NCBI RefSeq assembly: GCF_000349945.1
Contig: NC_020548.1
Location: 673,590 to 737,589, forward strand
Direction of reading: 5' to 3'
DNA: 64,000 nucleotides
Source of the DNA: Azoarcus sp. KH32C
GTDB taxonomy: Bacteria > Pseudomonadota > Gammaproteobacteria > Burkholderiales > Rhodocyclaceae
How positions within the stretch are numbered: the stretch's first letter is position 1; each line of letters begins with the position of its first letter. Under the pieces are notes generated by a model. That model searched no databases and was not told the origin of the DNA. It saw only the letters and a list, made by a program, of their open reading frames with translations. The translations under genes were made by a program, and so were the position numbers. This document shows positions 1 to 8,415 of this stretch, piece by piece.

Positions 1-537
1 GCGGCCGGGAGTCACCAGTACGAGCGCCTCGCCTCGGCGATTTCCCTTGATCGGCAGGCCGCGCTGCGGAGCACCTCTTGGGGTATCGGTCAGGTGATGG
101 GATACAACGCGGCGATGGCCGGCTATGCAGACGCCGAAGAAATGATCGAAGCGATGTCGGCCTCGGAAACCGCGCAGTTCGATGCATTGGCCGCCTTCAT
201 CCGTGCGGCCAAACTGGACGGCGTGCTGCGCACCCACGATTGGGGACGCTTCGCGGCCGGATACAACGGGCCGAACTACCGCATCAACAACTACGACACG
301 CGCCTCGCCGCGACCTTCCAGCGCTTCGAGCGCGGCGCCCTGCCGGATCTGCAGATTCGTGCGGCGCAGTTGTACCTCACCTACCTCGGCTTCGACCCGC
401 AAGGCGTCGACGGCATCATGGGCCGCTTCACGCGTTCGGCAATGAACGAATTCCAGGACAAAGCAGGCATCCAAATGACGGACTTCGTTGACGACGACAC
501 GTTTGCCGCACTGAAGAAGGCGGCGATAGACGGCTAG
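1..537 (+). CDS. N-acetylmuramidase / peptidoglycan-binding protein, 5' end outside window
   Basis: The reading frame is open from base 1, so the gene begins upstream of the window and only about 178 C-terminal residues are seen. The first part, with the motif STSWGIGQVMGYN, matches the N-acetylmuramidase domain (DUF3380) of phage-type lysins. The last ~70 residues, including YLGFDPQGVDGIMGRFTRSA, are a typical peptidoglycan-binding type 1 repeat. The likely role is cleavage of, or binding to, the glycan chain of murein. A GTG/ATG near base 94 could be read as a start, but the upstream frame encodes conserved domain sequence, so that start is not used. The order of catalytic then binding domain recalls endolysins or secretion-system-associated lysozymes. 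Without the N-terminus I cannot say whether it is exported. Confidence 0.75.
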   Translation, partial: AAGSHQYERLASAISLDRQAALRSTSWGIGQVMGYNAAMAGYADAEEMIEAMSASETAQFDALAAFIRAAKLDGVLRTHDWGRFAAGYNGPNYRINNYDTRLAATFQRFERGALPDLQIRAAQLYLTYLGFDPQGVDGIMGRFTRSAMNEFQDKAGIQMTDFVDDDTFAALKKAAIDG

Positions 538-541
538 TGCC

Positions 542-2164
542 TTATCGAACCTGGAAGCGATCGACACTCAACCGCAGGTTCTCTGCCAGTTCGGTGAGCT
601 GGACCGCCGAGTTGCGGACCTCGCTTACGGCGACGTTGTTGGCGTCGATCATTTGCGAGATCTGCTCGATCTTCGTCGCGACTTCGTGGCTCGCGACGCC
701 CTGCTCGGATAGCGAGGAGGAGATGTCGTTGACGATGCGGACGAGCGATTCGGAGCTCTGGTTGATGCGGTTGATGGCATCTCCCGCTTCGTCGGAAAGG
801 CTCACGCCTTCGTTGGCTTCCTTGACGCTGGATTCCATCGCGGCGAAGACTTCGAGCGAGCTTTGCTGGATGTGCTCGATCAGCTCCGAGATTTCCTTGG
901 TCGAGCCCTGGGTGCGTTCCGCGAGTTTCCGGACCTCGTCGGCGACGACTGCGAAGCCGCGGCCCGCCTCGCCGGCGCGCGCCGCTTCGATGGCCGCATT
1001 GAGGGCCAACAGGTTGGTCTGATCGGAGACTTCCTTGATGACGTTGACGATCGACGAAATCGCTTCGGACTGCTTCACGAGCCCCTGGACGACGGAGGCC
1101 GAATTATTGATCGTGACGGCAATCGACCTGACCTTTTCGCCGGAGGCACGGATGGTCCTGCCGCCATCGGAGCACAGGGTACGGGACGAGTCGGTCTTTT
1201 CGTCCGCCTCCTTGGCAGACGCCGAGATGTGATTCACGCTGACGCTGAGTTCCTCGATCGCCGCGGCCGCTGAAGCCGCTGCCCCGCTCTGGCGTTCGGA
1301 CGCGCTGGCGACCCGTTCGGCGCTGTGCGAGAACTGCCGGGAGGCGCTCACCAGTTCGTCCGAATTGCGTTTGGCCTTGCCGATCAGATCACGCAGGCTG
1401 TCTTGCATCGTGCCCAAGGCGCTCATCAGCGCGCCGACTTCGTCGCGCCCGGTCGCACGCACTTCGCCGGTAAGGTCGCCGCGGGCGATACGGTTGGCGA
1501 ATTCGACGGCAGCCCGCAGCGGAGCGGTAATCGAGCGCGATATCAGCATCGAGATGAATCCCGCCGCGACGAGTGCCGCGGCCGCAATCGCCAACATGAG
1601 TTTCTGCGCCGAGTTGCCGGTCGCGGTGGCGTCGGCCGCGTCCTTCTTGGCGAGTTGCTCCTGCTGGTGGATATCGGCCTGAAGCGCCTTGATGTAGGGA
1701 ATCTGGGTCGGCCGCACCTTTTCCAGCAGCGCCGTCTTCGCCTCCGCGAGTTGGCCAGCTTCGGCCAGTTTGAGGAACTCCTCTTCCGGGCCGAGGTAGG
1801 CCTGCCTTGCGGAAAGGACTTCCTCGAAGGTCTGGCGATCCTCGCCGGCGAACTTCATCGCCTGGAGTTTCGCGACGGCGTCGGCTGCCTCGTCGCGGTT
1901 GCGCCGGATTTCGGTGAGCTGTGTCTTGACCTGGCCGGCGTCGTCGATCAGGACGGTGGTGCGCATGCGCCCCGAGCTGTCGAGTACCGCGAACGACAGA
2001 TCATTGATCAGCATGAGCTTTACAAGGTGATCGTCGATGACACGGCTGACCTGGCCTTCGTAGCGGGACACGGCGAAGAAGCCGGAACCGGCAATGAAGA
2101 CGAGCAACAACGCGAGGCTCGCAAAGCCAAGCAGCAGCCTGGTCGCGATTTTGAGATTGTTCAT
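542..2164 (-). CDS. Methyl-accepting chemotaxis protein
   Basis: This 540-residue transmembrane chemoreceptor would relay a periplasmic signal to CheA/CheW. A first membrane helix lies at about residues 9-29. A four-helix-bundle type sensor follows to about 187, then a second helix near 190-210 and a HAMP linker to about 265. The long cytoplasmic signalling domain carries the near-invariant hairpin DQTNLLALNAAIEAARAGE followed by GRGFAVVADEVRKLAERT. No C-terminal CheR/CheB tether pentapeptide is present; the protein ends DRFQVR. It is transcribed alone, converging on the muramidase gene with only 4 bases between the stops, and divergent from the PAS kinase. Its ligand cannot be told from sequence. 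Confidence 0.93.
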   Translation of the reverse strand: MNNLKIATRLLLGFASLALLLVFIAGSGFFAVSRYEGQVSRVIDDHLVKLMLINDLSFAVLDSSGRMRTTVLIDDAGQVKTQLTEIRRNRDEAADAVAKLQAMKFAGEDRQTFEEVLSARQAYLGPEEEFLKLAEAGQLAEAKTALLEKVRPTQIPYIKALQADIHQQEQLAKKDAADATATGNSAQKLMLAIAAAALVAAGFISMLISRSITAPLRAAVEFANRIARGDLTGEVRATGRDEVGALMSALGTMQDSLRDLIGKAKRNSDELVSASRQFSHSAERVASASERQSGAAASAAAAIEELSVSVNHISASAKEADEKTDSSRTLCSDGGRTIRASGEKVRSIAVTINNSASVVQGLVKQSEAISSIVNVIKEVSDQTNLLALNAAIEAARAGEAGRGFAVVADEVRKLAERTQGSTKEISELIEHIQQSSLEVFAAMESSVKEANEGVSLSDEAGDAINRINQSSESLVRIVNDISSSLSEQGVASHEVATKIEQISQMIDANNVAVSEVRNSAVQLTELAENLRLSVDRFQVR

Positions 2165-2356
2165 GTTGGGGCTCCAGGGGCGCGATCTATTCTTGTCGTT
2201 ATTACGGCAGAGAAGATTCTAACTTTCGCACCTGCCCGCAATGTGTCGAGGACAGGTCGCAAATGCCCCTTATTCCCCGCCTTCGAGCAGTCCGGCAACT
2301 GCGTCGCTCGTCATCCATACTGTCACTACCGACGGATGGATGACGAGTGAGCAGCC

Positions 2357-3652
2357 ATGAACACCGACCGAGGCACCGAGCGAGACGGCGACCGGTCCGA
2401 TCCCCCCGAGGTCGACACCTCGTGGAACGTCCAGGAGCTGGTCTTCCGGACGCTCGTCGACATGGTGCCGGACCGCATCTACGCCAAGGACCGCCACAGC
2501 CGCTTCGTCTTCGCCAACAAGGGCGTGGCCTTCTACATGGGCACGACGCCTGAGGCGATGATCGGCAAGACCGATTTCGATTTTTACCCGGCAGAAATCG
2601 CGTCGCAGTACTTTGCCGTCGAGCAGGAAATGCTTCGCTCCGGCGAACCCCTGATCGCCTTCGAACAGGTGGTGCCGGATCTGAGCTGCGGCCAGACCGG
2701 CTGGCTGCAGACGACGAAGATGCCCTTGCGCGACCGTGAAGGCCACATCATCGGCATCGTCGGCGTCGGGCGCGACATCACCGAACTCAAGCGGATCGAG
2801 ACGGAGCTGCTGGACCGCAACGTCGAGCTGACCGATCTCAACGCGCAGTTGCGCCAGACCCAGGCGCAGCTCGTGCAATCGGAGAAACTCGCGTCGCTCG
2901 GCCGGATTGTGGCGGGGGTGGCGCATGAGCTGAACACGCCGCTGGGCAATGCGATGACGGTCCTGTCGTCGCTGGAAGAACGCTACCGGGAGCTGGAGGC
3001 GCTGGTCCATGGCAACCAGCTTCGTCGCAGCGACCTGCTTTCCGTGATGGACACGACGCTGAGCGGCCTCGACCTGGTCCATCGCAACGTGACGCGGGCG
3101 GCCGATCTCGTGCGGGATTTCCGCCAGCTCGCGATCGATCCGGCGAGCGACGTACGAAGCGGTTTCGACCTCGCGACCGTCATCGACGAGGCACTGGAAA
3201 CGATACGGCCACGCTTCAAGCGCACGACCTTCGAACTGCGCACGACGCTCGAAACCGGCATCGTAATGGACAGCTTCCCCGGACCGCTCTGCCGGGTCGT
3301 GACGAACCTGGCCGTGAATTCACTCGTCCACGGCTTCGAGAATCGCACCGAGGGGATCGCACACGTCAGCTGCAATCGCATTGACGCGACGCATGCGAGT
3401 CTCACCTGCTCGGACAACGGCATCGGCATGACTGCCGAGGTCTCGCGCCACGTCTTCGAACCCTTCTCTGCGCCCTCGCTCGGCCAGCGCGGTACGGGGC
3501 TGGGCCTGTATGCGGTCCATGGCATCGTGACTGGCCTCCTCGGCGGGACGATCGCATTTCGCAGCACCCCAGGGCAAGGCACGACTTTCGACGTCGTGCT
3601 GCCGCTCGTCGCACCGCATGCGGAGATCGACGAAGACAAGCCCTCGGCTTGA
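2357..3652 (+). CDS. PAS domain sensor histidine kinase
   Basis: This is a 431-residue soluble kinase with no membrane helix. A PAS domain spans about residues 30-145 and ends in the usual GVGRDITELK. A short coiled coil (145-178) leads to the dimerisation/phosphoacceptor helix with His190 in VAHELNTPL. The ATPase domain contains an N-box (NLAVNSLVHGF), a G1 box (DNGIGM) and a G2 box (GTGLGLYAV). The HELNTPLG form of the H-box is common in cytoplasmic sensors of the AtoS/NtrB-like group. No response regulator lies next to it. Nearest is the convergent LysR gene, 3 bases away, so the partner is elsewhere. Upstream spacing from the ATG shows only a weak Shine-Dalgarno (GAGTGAG). Confidence 0.88.
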   Translation: MNTDRGTERDGDRSDPPEVDTSWNVQELVFRTLVDMVPDRIYAKDRHSRFVFANKGVAFYMGTTPEAMIGKTDFDFYPAEIASQYFAVEQEMLRSGEPLIAFEQVVPDLSCGQTGWLQTTKMPLRDREGHIIGIVGVGRDITELKRIETELLDRNVELTDLNAQLRQTQAQLVQSEKLASLGRIVAGVAHELNTPLGNAMTVLSSLEERYRELEALVHGNQLRRSDLLSVMDTTLSGLDLVHRNVTRAADLVRDFRQLAIDPASDVRSGFDLATVIDEALETIRPRFKRTTFELRTTLETGIVMDSFPGPLCRVVTNLAVNSLVHGFENRTEGIAHVSCNRIDATHASLTCSDNGIGMTAEVSRHVFEPFSAPSLGQRGTGLGLYAVHGIVTGLLGGTIAFRSTPGQGTTFDVVLPLVAPHAEIDEDKPSA

Positions 3653-3655
3653 CGG

Positions 3656-4555
3656 TCAGCCTCCCTCCCTCTCCAGTTCGTCGAACAGCCAGTCCTGGAA
3701 GCTGCGGATCTTGGGCAGCTCGGCCCGGGATTTCAGCAGGTTGAAGGTATAACCCTGCACCTTCGGACCATCGAGTCCGAACGGCGCAACGAGGCGCCCG
3801 GAATCGAGCTCGCGCTGCGCGAGCAGCAGGCTTTCCAGGCACACGCCGAGGCCATCGACCGCCGCACTGATCGCCATGAAGGAACGGTCGAAGCGCAGGC
3901 CGCGCGCGATGTCGAGCTTCACCTTGCGATGCTGGCGCATCCAGTCGCGCCAGCTGACCAGGCACACCTCGCTGTGGATCAAGGTGTGGTGTGCCAGGTC
4001 CTCGGGGCTGCAGATCGGGTTGTCCCCCTCCAATAGCGCCGGCGCACACAGCGGCACGATGGTCTCGGGCGGGAAGGTCAGCACCATCGTGCCGGCCGGC
4101 GGCAGCCGCCGCAGTCCGTAGCGGATGTCGATGTCGACGGCCTGGGCGACGAGGTCGGCGACTTCGGTCGAGGCGTTGAGGCGCACGTCGACATCCGGGT
4201 TCAGCGAACTGAAGCGCGCGAGGCGCGGCATCAGCCATTGGGTCGCGAAGCTCGGCGTCGAATGCACGGTAAGGATGTCGCTCTTCGCCGTTCGCCCGAG
4301 CTCGCGCGTCGCCATGTCGATGCGCGCGAAGGCCGCGGAAACCTCTTCTGCGTAGCGCCGGCCGGAGTCCGTCAGCACCACCGCGCGATGCACCCGATGG
4401 AAGAGCTGCACCCCGAATTGGTCCTCCAAAAGCTTGATCTGGTGACTCACCGCGGAGGGCGTTACGAACAGTTCGTCTGCTGCAAGCGCAAACGACGACA
4501 AGCGCGCAGCAGCCTCAAACGCTTGCACCGCCTTGAGAGGAACCCGATTTTGCAT
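3656..4555 (-). CDS. LysR family transcriptional regulator, GcvA-like
   Basis: About 299 residues. The N-terminal winged helix-turn-helix (first ~60 residues, with LSSFALAADELFVTPSAVSH) and the PBP2-type effector domain match the GcvA subgroup of LysR regulators. I chose the ATG at 4555; a GTG 12 bases upstream is also possible, and neither has a clear ribosome site. It is divergent from the transketolase operon that starts at 4722, the usual LysR arrangement, so it is very probably that operon's regulator, activated by a pathway intermediate. It is not near the glycine cleavage genes at 56880-64000, so the similarity to GcvA is one of family, not of target. Confidence 0.9.
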   Translation of the reverse strand: MQNRVPLKAVQAFEAAARLSSFALAADELFVTPSAVSHQIKLLEDQFGVQLFHRVHRAVVLTDSGRRYAEEVSAAFARIDMATRELGRTAKSDILTVHSTPSFATQWLMPRLARFSSLNPDVDVRLNASTEVADLVAQAVDIDIRYGLRRLPPAGTMVLTFPPETIVPLCAPALLEGDNPICSPEDLAHHTLIHSEVCLVSWRDWMRQHRKVKLDIARGLRFDRSFMAISAAVDGLGVCLESLLLAQRELDSGRLVAPFGLDGPKVQGYTFNLLKSRAELPKIRSFQDWLFDELEREGG

Positions 4556-4721
4556 TGCAACACTCACATGAATTCAGTTCACCTATCTCTCATGATTATT
4601 CGTTTGAGCCACGAAGATCAAGGGAATACGCTTTCTCTCACTCGCCGGACGTCATGAAGACGGCCCCAGCGAAGGCGGAGAGCCCCCTCTCCAACCGAGA
4701 GCAAACGACAAGGAGAACTGC
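4556..4721. promoter_or_regulatory. Divergent promoter region, LysR / transketolase operon
   Basis: This is a relatively A/T-rich 166-base gap between the divergent LysR gene and the catabolic operon. It contains the palindrome TGAATTCA near the LysR start and an imperfect CTCA-N12-TGAG dyad around 4590-4610. Either could be a LysR half-site of the T-N11-A kind. A strong ribosome site (AAGGAGAACTGC) precedes the GTG at 4722. Exact promoter boxes cannot be assigned with confidence. Confidence 0.45.
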
Positions 4722-5567
4722 GTGGATATCAGCGTTTCAGCCACCCGCGCCAAGGTCGCCGAGCACGCCTACCGCATCCGCCGCAATGCGCTGCTGATGG
4801 GCGAAGTGCAAGGCCAGGGCTACATCGCCCAGGCGCTGGACATTGCCGACGTGCTGGCGACGGCCTACTTTCATGCGATGCGCTACCGGCCGGAGGATCC
4901 GGCGTGGGAAGAGCGCGACCGCTTCCTGCTGTCGAACGGCCACTACGCGATCGCGCTGTACGCGGCGCTAATCGAGGCCGGCATCGTCCCCCAGGAGGAA
5001 CTGGAGACCTACGGCAGCGACGACAGCCGCCTGCCGATGTCGGGCATGGCGAGCTACACCCCGGGCATGGAGATGTCGGGCGGCTCGCTCGGCCAGGGCC
5101 TGACGATCGCCGTCGGCCGTGCCCTGGGCCTCAAGCGCAAGGGCTCGAAGTCCTTCGTCTATACGCTGTTCTCGGACGGCGAACTCGACGAGGGCGCGGT
5201 GTGGGAAGGCCTGATGTCGGCCGCGCACCACAAGCTCGACAACATGATCGCGATCGTCGACGTCAATAACCAGCAGGCCGACGGCCCCTCCTCCCAAGTG
5301 ATGGCCTTCGAGCCGCTCACCGAGAAGATGCAAGCCTTCGGCTGGTTCACCCAGCGCGTGAATGGCAACGATCTCGACGCCGTGATCGCCGCCTTCGACG
5401 CCGCACGCAATCACCCCGAACCCAAGCCCCGCATGATCATCGCCGACACGTTGATGGGCTGCGGCGTGCCCTTCCTCGAAGCGCGCGAAAAGAATCACTT
5501 CATCCGAGTCGAAGCCAACGAGTGGCAGCTCGCCCTCGAAGCGCTGGAAGCCGGGAGGAACAAATGA
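4722..5567 (+). CDS. Transketolase, N-terminal (ThDP-binding) subunit
   Basis: A 281-residue protein covering only the first half of a transketolase. It contains the ThDP pyrophosphate and Mg-binding segment SDGELDEGAVWEG...VDVNN and the conserved DRFLLSNGH and GGSLGQGL motifs. Split transketolases work as a pair with a C-terminal subunit, here the next gene, which overlaps by 4 bases (ATGA). The GTG start is supported by AAGGAG eight bases upstream. In known catabolic clusters, split transketolases act on unusual ketoses, for example apulose 4-phosphate (AptAB) or 6-deoxy-6-sulfofructose (SqwGH). Here no sugar kinase or isomerase is nearby, so the substrate is open. Confidence 0.92.
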   Translation: MDISVSATRAKVAEHAYRIRRNALLMGEVQGQGYIAQALDIADVLATAYFHAMRYRPEDPAWEERDRFLLSNGHYAIALYAALIEAGIVPQEELETYGSDDSRLPMSGMASYTPGMEMSGGSLGQGLTIAVGRALGLKRKGSKSFVYTLFSDGELDEGAVWEGLMSAAHHKLDNMIAIVDVNNQQADGPSSQVMAFEPLTEKMQAFGWFTQRVNGNDLDAVIAAFDAARNHPEPKPRMIIADTLMGCGVPFLEAREKNHFIRVEANEWQLALEALEAGRNK

Positions 5568-6649
5568 AAGCAAACAGCCCCCACGCTCGCCTGCAAGCAG
5601 ACTCGCTGCCCCCCGAGGGGGCGGCTGCCGCCTTGGGACGGCCCGGCGGCGGCGCTGCCACCGCCCAGAAGCCCAAGCTGAAGACCTCGGCGATGATCGC
5701 GTCGATCGCAGGCGAGGGCCAGCGCACCCAGGCCGCGCCCTTCGGCCACGCGCTCGTGAAGCTCGCCGCCGAGCGCCCCGAGATCGTCGGCATGACGGCC
5801 GACCTCGCGAAATACACCGACCTGCACATCTTCGCGCAGGCCTACCCCGACCGCTTTTACCAGATGGGGATGGCCGAGCAATTGCTGATGGGTGCGGCGG
5901 CCGGCTTTGCGCATGAAGGCGCAATGCCCTTCGTGACGACCTACGCGGTCTTTGCGACGCGCCGCGCCTACGACTTCATGCACCAGACGATCGCCGAGGA
6001 CGACCTCAACGTGAAGATCGCCTGCGCGCTGCCGGGACTGACGACCGGCTACGGCCCGAGCCACCAGGCCGCCGAGGATCTCGCGCTGATGCGTGCAATG
6101 CCCGGCATGATGGTGATCGATCCGTGCGACGCGCTCGACATCGAACAGATGGTGCCGGCGGTCGCCGAGCACAAGGGACCGGTCTACATGCGTCTGCTGC
6201 GCGGCCAGGTGCCGCTGGTGCTCGACGAGTACGACTACAAGTTCGAGCTCGGCAAGGCCAAGCTCGTCCGTGACGGCCGCGACGTGCTCGTGATCTCGTC
6301 CGGGATCATGACGATGCGCGCGCTCGAAGTCGCCAAGGCACTCGCAGCGGACAGCGTCGATGTCGGCGTGCTGCACGTGCCGACGATCAAGCCGCTCGAT
6401 GTCTCGACGATCCTGCGCGAAGCGGGTCGCTCTGGCCGCCTCGTCGTCGTCGCCGAGAACCACACGACGATCGGCGGGCTCGGCGAGGCGGTTGCCACCG
6501 CGCTGCTGTCGGCCGGCGTGACGCCGCAGTTCCGCCAGATCGCACTCCCCGATGCCTTCCTCGACGCCGGCGCGCTGCCCACGCTGCACGACCGCTACGG
6601 CATCTCGACCGAGACGATGAGCGCACGAATCAAGGGCTGGCTCGGCTGA
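5564..6649 (+). CDS. Transketolase, C-terminal subunit
   Basis: About 361 residues. It holds the pyrimidine-binding and C-terminal domains of transketolase, including the catalytic glutamate in FYQMGMAEQ and the motif GLTTGYGPSHQAAEDLALMR. The start is the ATG overlapping the stop of the N-subunit gene, with GGGAGGAACAA in front; a longer frame from 5522 has no support. Residues about 5-35 (SPHARLQADSLPPEGAAAAL and onward) are not part of the family fold. They are encoded by a G/C-rich repeat inserted in frame (see the repeat entry). The real domain begins near KLKTSAMIASIAGEGQRTQAAPFGHAL. The two subunits should form an alpha2beta2 enzyme with the active site at the interface. Confidence 0.92.
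   Translation: MKANSPHARLQADSLPPEGAAAALGRPGGGAATAQKPKLKTSAMIASIAGEGQRTQAAPFGHALVKLAAERPEIVGMTADLAKYTDLHIFAQAYPDRFYQMGMAEQLLMGAAAGFAHEGAMPFVTTYAVFATRRAYDFMHQTIAEDDLNVKIACALPGLTTGYGPSHQAAEDLALMRAMPGMMVIDPCDALDIEQMVPAVAEHKGPVYMRLLRGQVPLVLDEYDYKFELGKAKLVRDGRDVLVISSGIMTMRALEVAKALAADSVDVGVLHVPTIKPLDVSTILREAGRSGRLVVVAENHTTIGGLGEAVATALLSAGVTPQFRQIALPDAFLDAGALPTLHDRYGISTETMSARIKGWLG
5571..5660 (+). repeat. Betaproteobacterial G/C-rich intergenic-type repeat inside a coding sequence
   Basis: The stretch reads CCCACGCTCGCCTG...CTGCCCCCCGAGGGGGCGG and then CTGCCGCCTTGGGACGG CCCGGCGG. It contains the CCCCC-GAGGGGG dyad and a following GGCTGCCGCC block. From memory, elements with this core (cacgct...ctgcccccgagggggc) are scattered between genes in several betaproteobacteria. 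Here the element sits in frame at the 5' end of the transketolase C-subunit gene. Assignment as a repeat is from recognition of the pattern; only one copy is visible in this window. Confidence 0.55.
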
Positions 6650-6697
6650 GCCACTGCACTCCCGACCCCAACCTCCAACGAACAAAGGAATACACAC

Positions 6698-7459
6698 ATG
6701 TCGCAGTCCCTTCTCCTCGACGGAAAGGTCGCCATCATCACCGGCGGCGCCGGCCTCAACGGCCTCGGCTTCGCCACCGCCAAGATGCTCGCCGCGCAGG
6801 GCGCCCGCGTCGCGATCCTCGACCTCGAGCAAGCCAACCCCGCCGGTGCGGCGGCCGAACTGGGCCCGCAACACATCGGCCTCGTCGCCAACGTGACCGA
6901 CAAGGCCTCGTGCGAAGCTGCCGCCGCCGAAGTGGTCAAGCAACTCGGCAGCATCGACGTGCTGGTGAATAACGCCGGCATCACCCAGCCGCGCAAGATG
7001 CTCGACATCACCGGCGCCGACTACGACGCCGTGCTCGACGTGAGCCTGCGCGGCACGCTCTACATGTCGCAGGCCGTGGTGCCGACGATGCAGCAGCAGA
7101 AGAGCGGCTCGATCGTGTGCATCTCGTCGGTCTCCGCGCAGCGCGGCGGCGGCATCCTCGGCGGCCCGCACTACTCCGCCGCGAAGGCCGGCGTGCTGGG
7201 TCTCGCCCGTGCGATGGCGCGCGAATACGGCGCGGACAACATCCGCGTCAACTGCATCACCCCGGGCCTGATCGCGACCGACATCAACAAGGGCAAGATC
7301 CCCGAAGATCGCCGCGCCGCGATCCTGGAATCGATCCCGCTCGGCCACATCGGCGAGCCCAACGACGTCGCCGGCTGCGTGGTCTTCCTTGCGAGCCCGC
7401 TGTCGAAGTACTGCACCGGCATCACGCTCGACGTCAATGGCGGCATGTTGATCCACTGA
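6698..7459 (+). CDS. SDR family NAD(P)-dependent oxidoreductase
   Basis: A 253-residue classical short-chain dehydrogenase. The cofactor loop TGGAGLNGLG is at residues 15-24, NNAG at 91-94, catalytic Ser at 143/144, and Tyr159-x3-Lys163 (HYSAAKAG). The C-terminus (GITLDVNGGMLIH) is that of FabG-like sugar or alcohol dehydrogenases. The ribosome site is AAAGGAATACACAC. It is the third gene of the operon, 48 bases after the split transketolase and 2 bases before the next dehydrogenase, so it probably oxidises or reduces a hydroxyl of the imported compound. The substrate is unknown. Confidence 0.92.
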   Translation: MSQSLLLDGKVAIITGGAGLNGLGFATAKMLAAQGARVAILDLEQANPAGAAAELGPQHIGLVANVTDKASCEAAAAEVVKQLGSIDVLVNNAGITQPRKMLDITGADYDAVLDVSLRGTLYMSQAVVPTMQQQKSGSIVCISSVSAQRGGGILGGPHYSAAKAGVLGLARAMAREYGADNIRVNCITPGLIATDINKGKIPEDRRAAILESIPLGHIGEPNDVAGCVVFLASPLSKYCTGITLDVNGGMLIH

Positions 7460-7461
7460 TC

Positions 7462-8373
7462 ATGGCGAACATTGCATCCGGCAGCACGGTCGGCTTCGTG
7501 GGCCTCGGCGCGATGGGCCTGCCGATGGCCAAGAACCTCGTGGCCCGCGGCTTTTCCGTGCGCGGCTACGACCTGCGGCAAAGCGCCCGCGAGGCGCTTG
7601 TCGCCGAAGGCGGCCGCGGCGCCGCGAGCGTCGCGGAAGCGGCACGCGAGGCCGACGCGCTGGTCCTGATGGTGGTGAACGCCACCCAGGCCGAAGCGGC
7701 GCTCTTCGAGCAGGGCGGCCTCGAAGCCCTGCCCCAAGGTGCTGCCGTGGTGCTGATGTCCACCTGCCCGCCCGCCGCCGTGGAGAAACTCGCGGAGCGC
7801 GTCACCGGGGCTGGCCGGCGCTTCGTCGATGCCCCGGTGTCCGGCGGCATGGTCGGCGCCATCGCCGGGTCGCTGACGATCATGGCGGCCGCCCCGGCGG
7901 CCACGCTCGCAGCCGTGCGGCCGGTGCTCGATGCACTCGGCAGCAAGGTCGTCCATGTCGGCGAGCATCCCGGCCAGGGCGCGATGGTCAAGACGGTGAA
8001 CCAGCTCCTCTGCGGCGTGCATATCGCAGTTGCCGCCGAGGCGCTGTCACTCGCCGGCAAGGTCGGCATCGACCGCGAAGTGATGCTGGACGTACTCGGC
8101 GGCTCTGCGGCCTCAAGTTGGATGCTGCGCGACCGCGGGCCCCGGATGATCCAGGCCCAACCCGAAGTGACGAGCGCAGTCGATATTTTCGTCAAGGACC
8201 TGGGCATCGTCCTTGAAGCGGGCCGGGACACCAAGGCGGCGCTGCCGCTCGCGGCCGTCGCCCACCAGATGTTCCTCGCCACGTCCGGCCGTGGCGACGG
8301 CGCGGCCGACGACAGCCAGGTGATCCGCGCCTATCAGGCCCTCAACCGCCAAAGCACTACAGAGAATCGATAA
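7462..8373 (+). CDS. 3-hydroxyisobutyrate/tartronate-semialdehyde/threonate-type dehydrogenase
   Basis: A 303-residue member of the beta-hydroxyacid dehydrogenase family. The Rossmann motif GFVGLGAMGLPMAKNL is at residues 10-25. The substrate-binding DAPVSGG and catalytic Lys in KTVNQLLCG follow at their usual spacing. The start is the ATG two bases after the preceding stop; a longer upstream frame overlaps the SDR gene and is a shadow. Relatives act on 3-hydroxyisobutyrate, tartronate semialdehyde, L-threonate or related 2-hydroxymethyl/3-hydroxy acids. Together with the D-2-hydroxyacid dehydrogenase at the end of the operon it suggests a C3-C4 hydroxy-acid intermediate. Confidence 0.9.
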   Translation: MANIASGSTVGFVGLGAMGLPMAKNLVARGFSVRGYDLRQSAREALVAEGGRGAASVAEAAREADALVLMVVNATQAEAALFEQGGLEALPQGAAVVLMSTCPPAAVEKLAERVTGAGRRFVDAPVSGGMVGAIAGSLTIMAAAPAATLAAVRPVLDALGSKVVHVGEHPGQGAMVKTVNQLLCGVHIAVAAEALSLAGKVGIDREVMLDVLGGSAASSWMLRDRGPRMIQAQPEVTSAVDIFVKDLGIVLEAGRDTKAALPLAAVAHQMFLATSGRGDGAADDSQVIRAYQALNRQSTTENR

Positions 8374-8415
8374 CACGATTCGATACGACGACACATCCAG
8401 AAGGAGGAGCACATC

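Noticed and set aside
3656..4555. GcvA regulator of the glycine cleavage genes in this window
   Set aside because: The family matches, but it lies 50 kb away and is divergent from the transketolase operon, which is the far more probable target.
5495..7456. A 653-codon minus-strand frame opposite the transketolase C-subunit and SDR genes
   Set aside because: Same shadow pattern; the plus-strand products have full family motifs.
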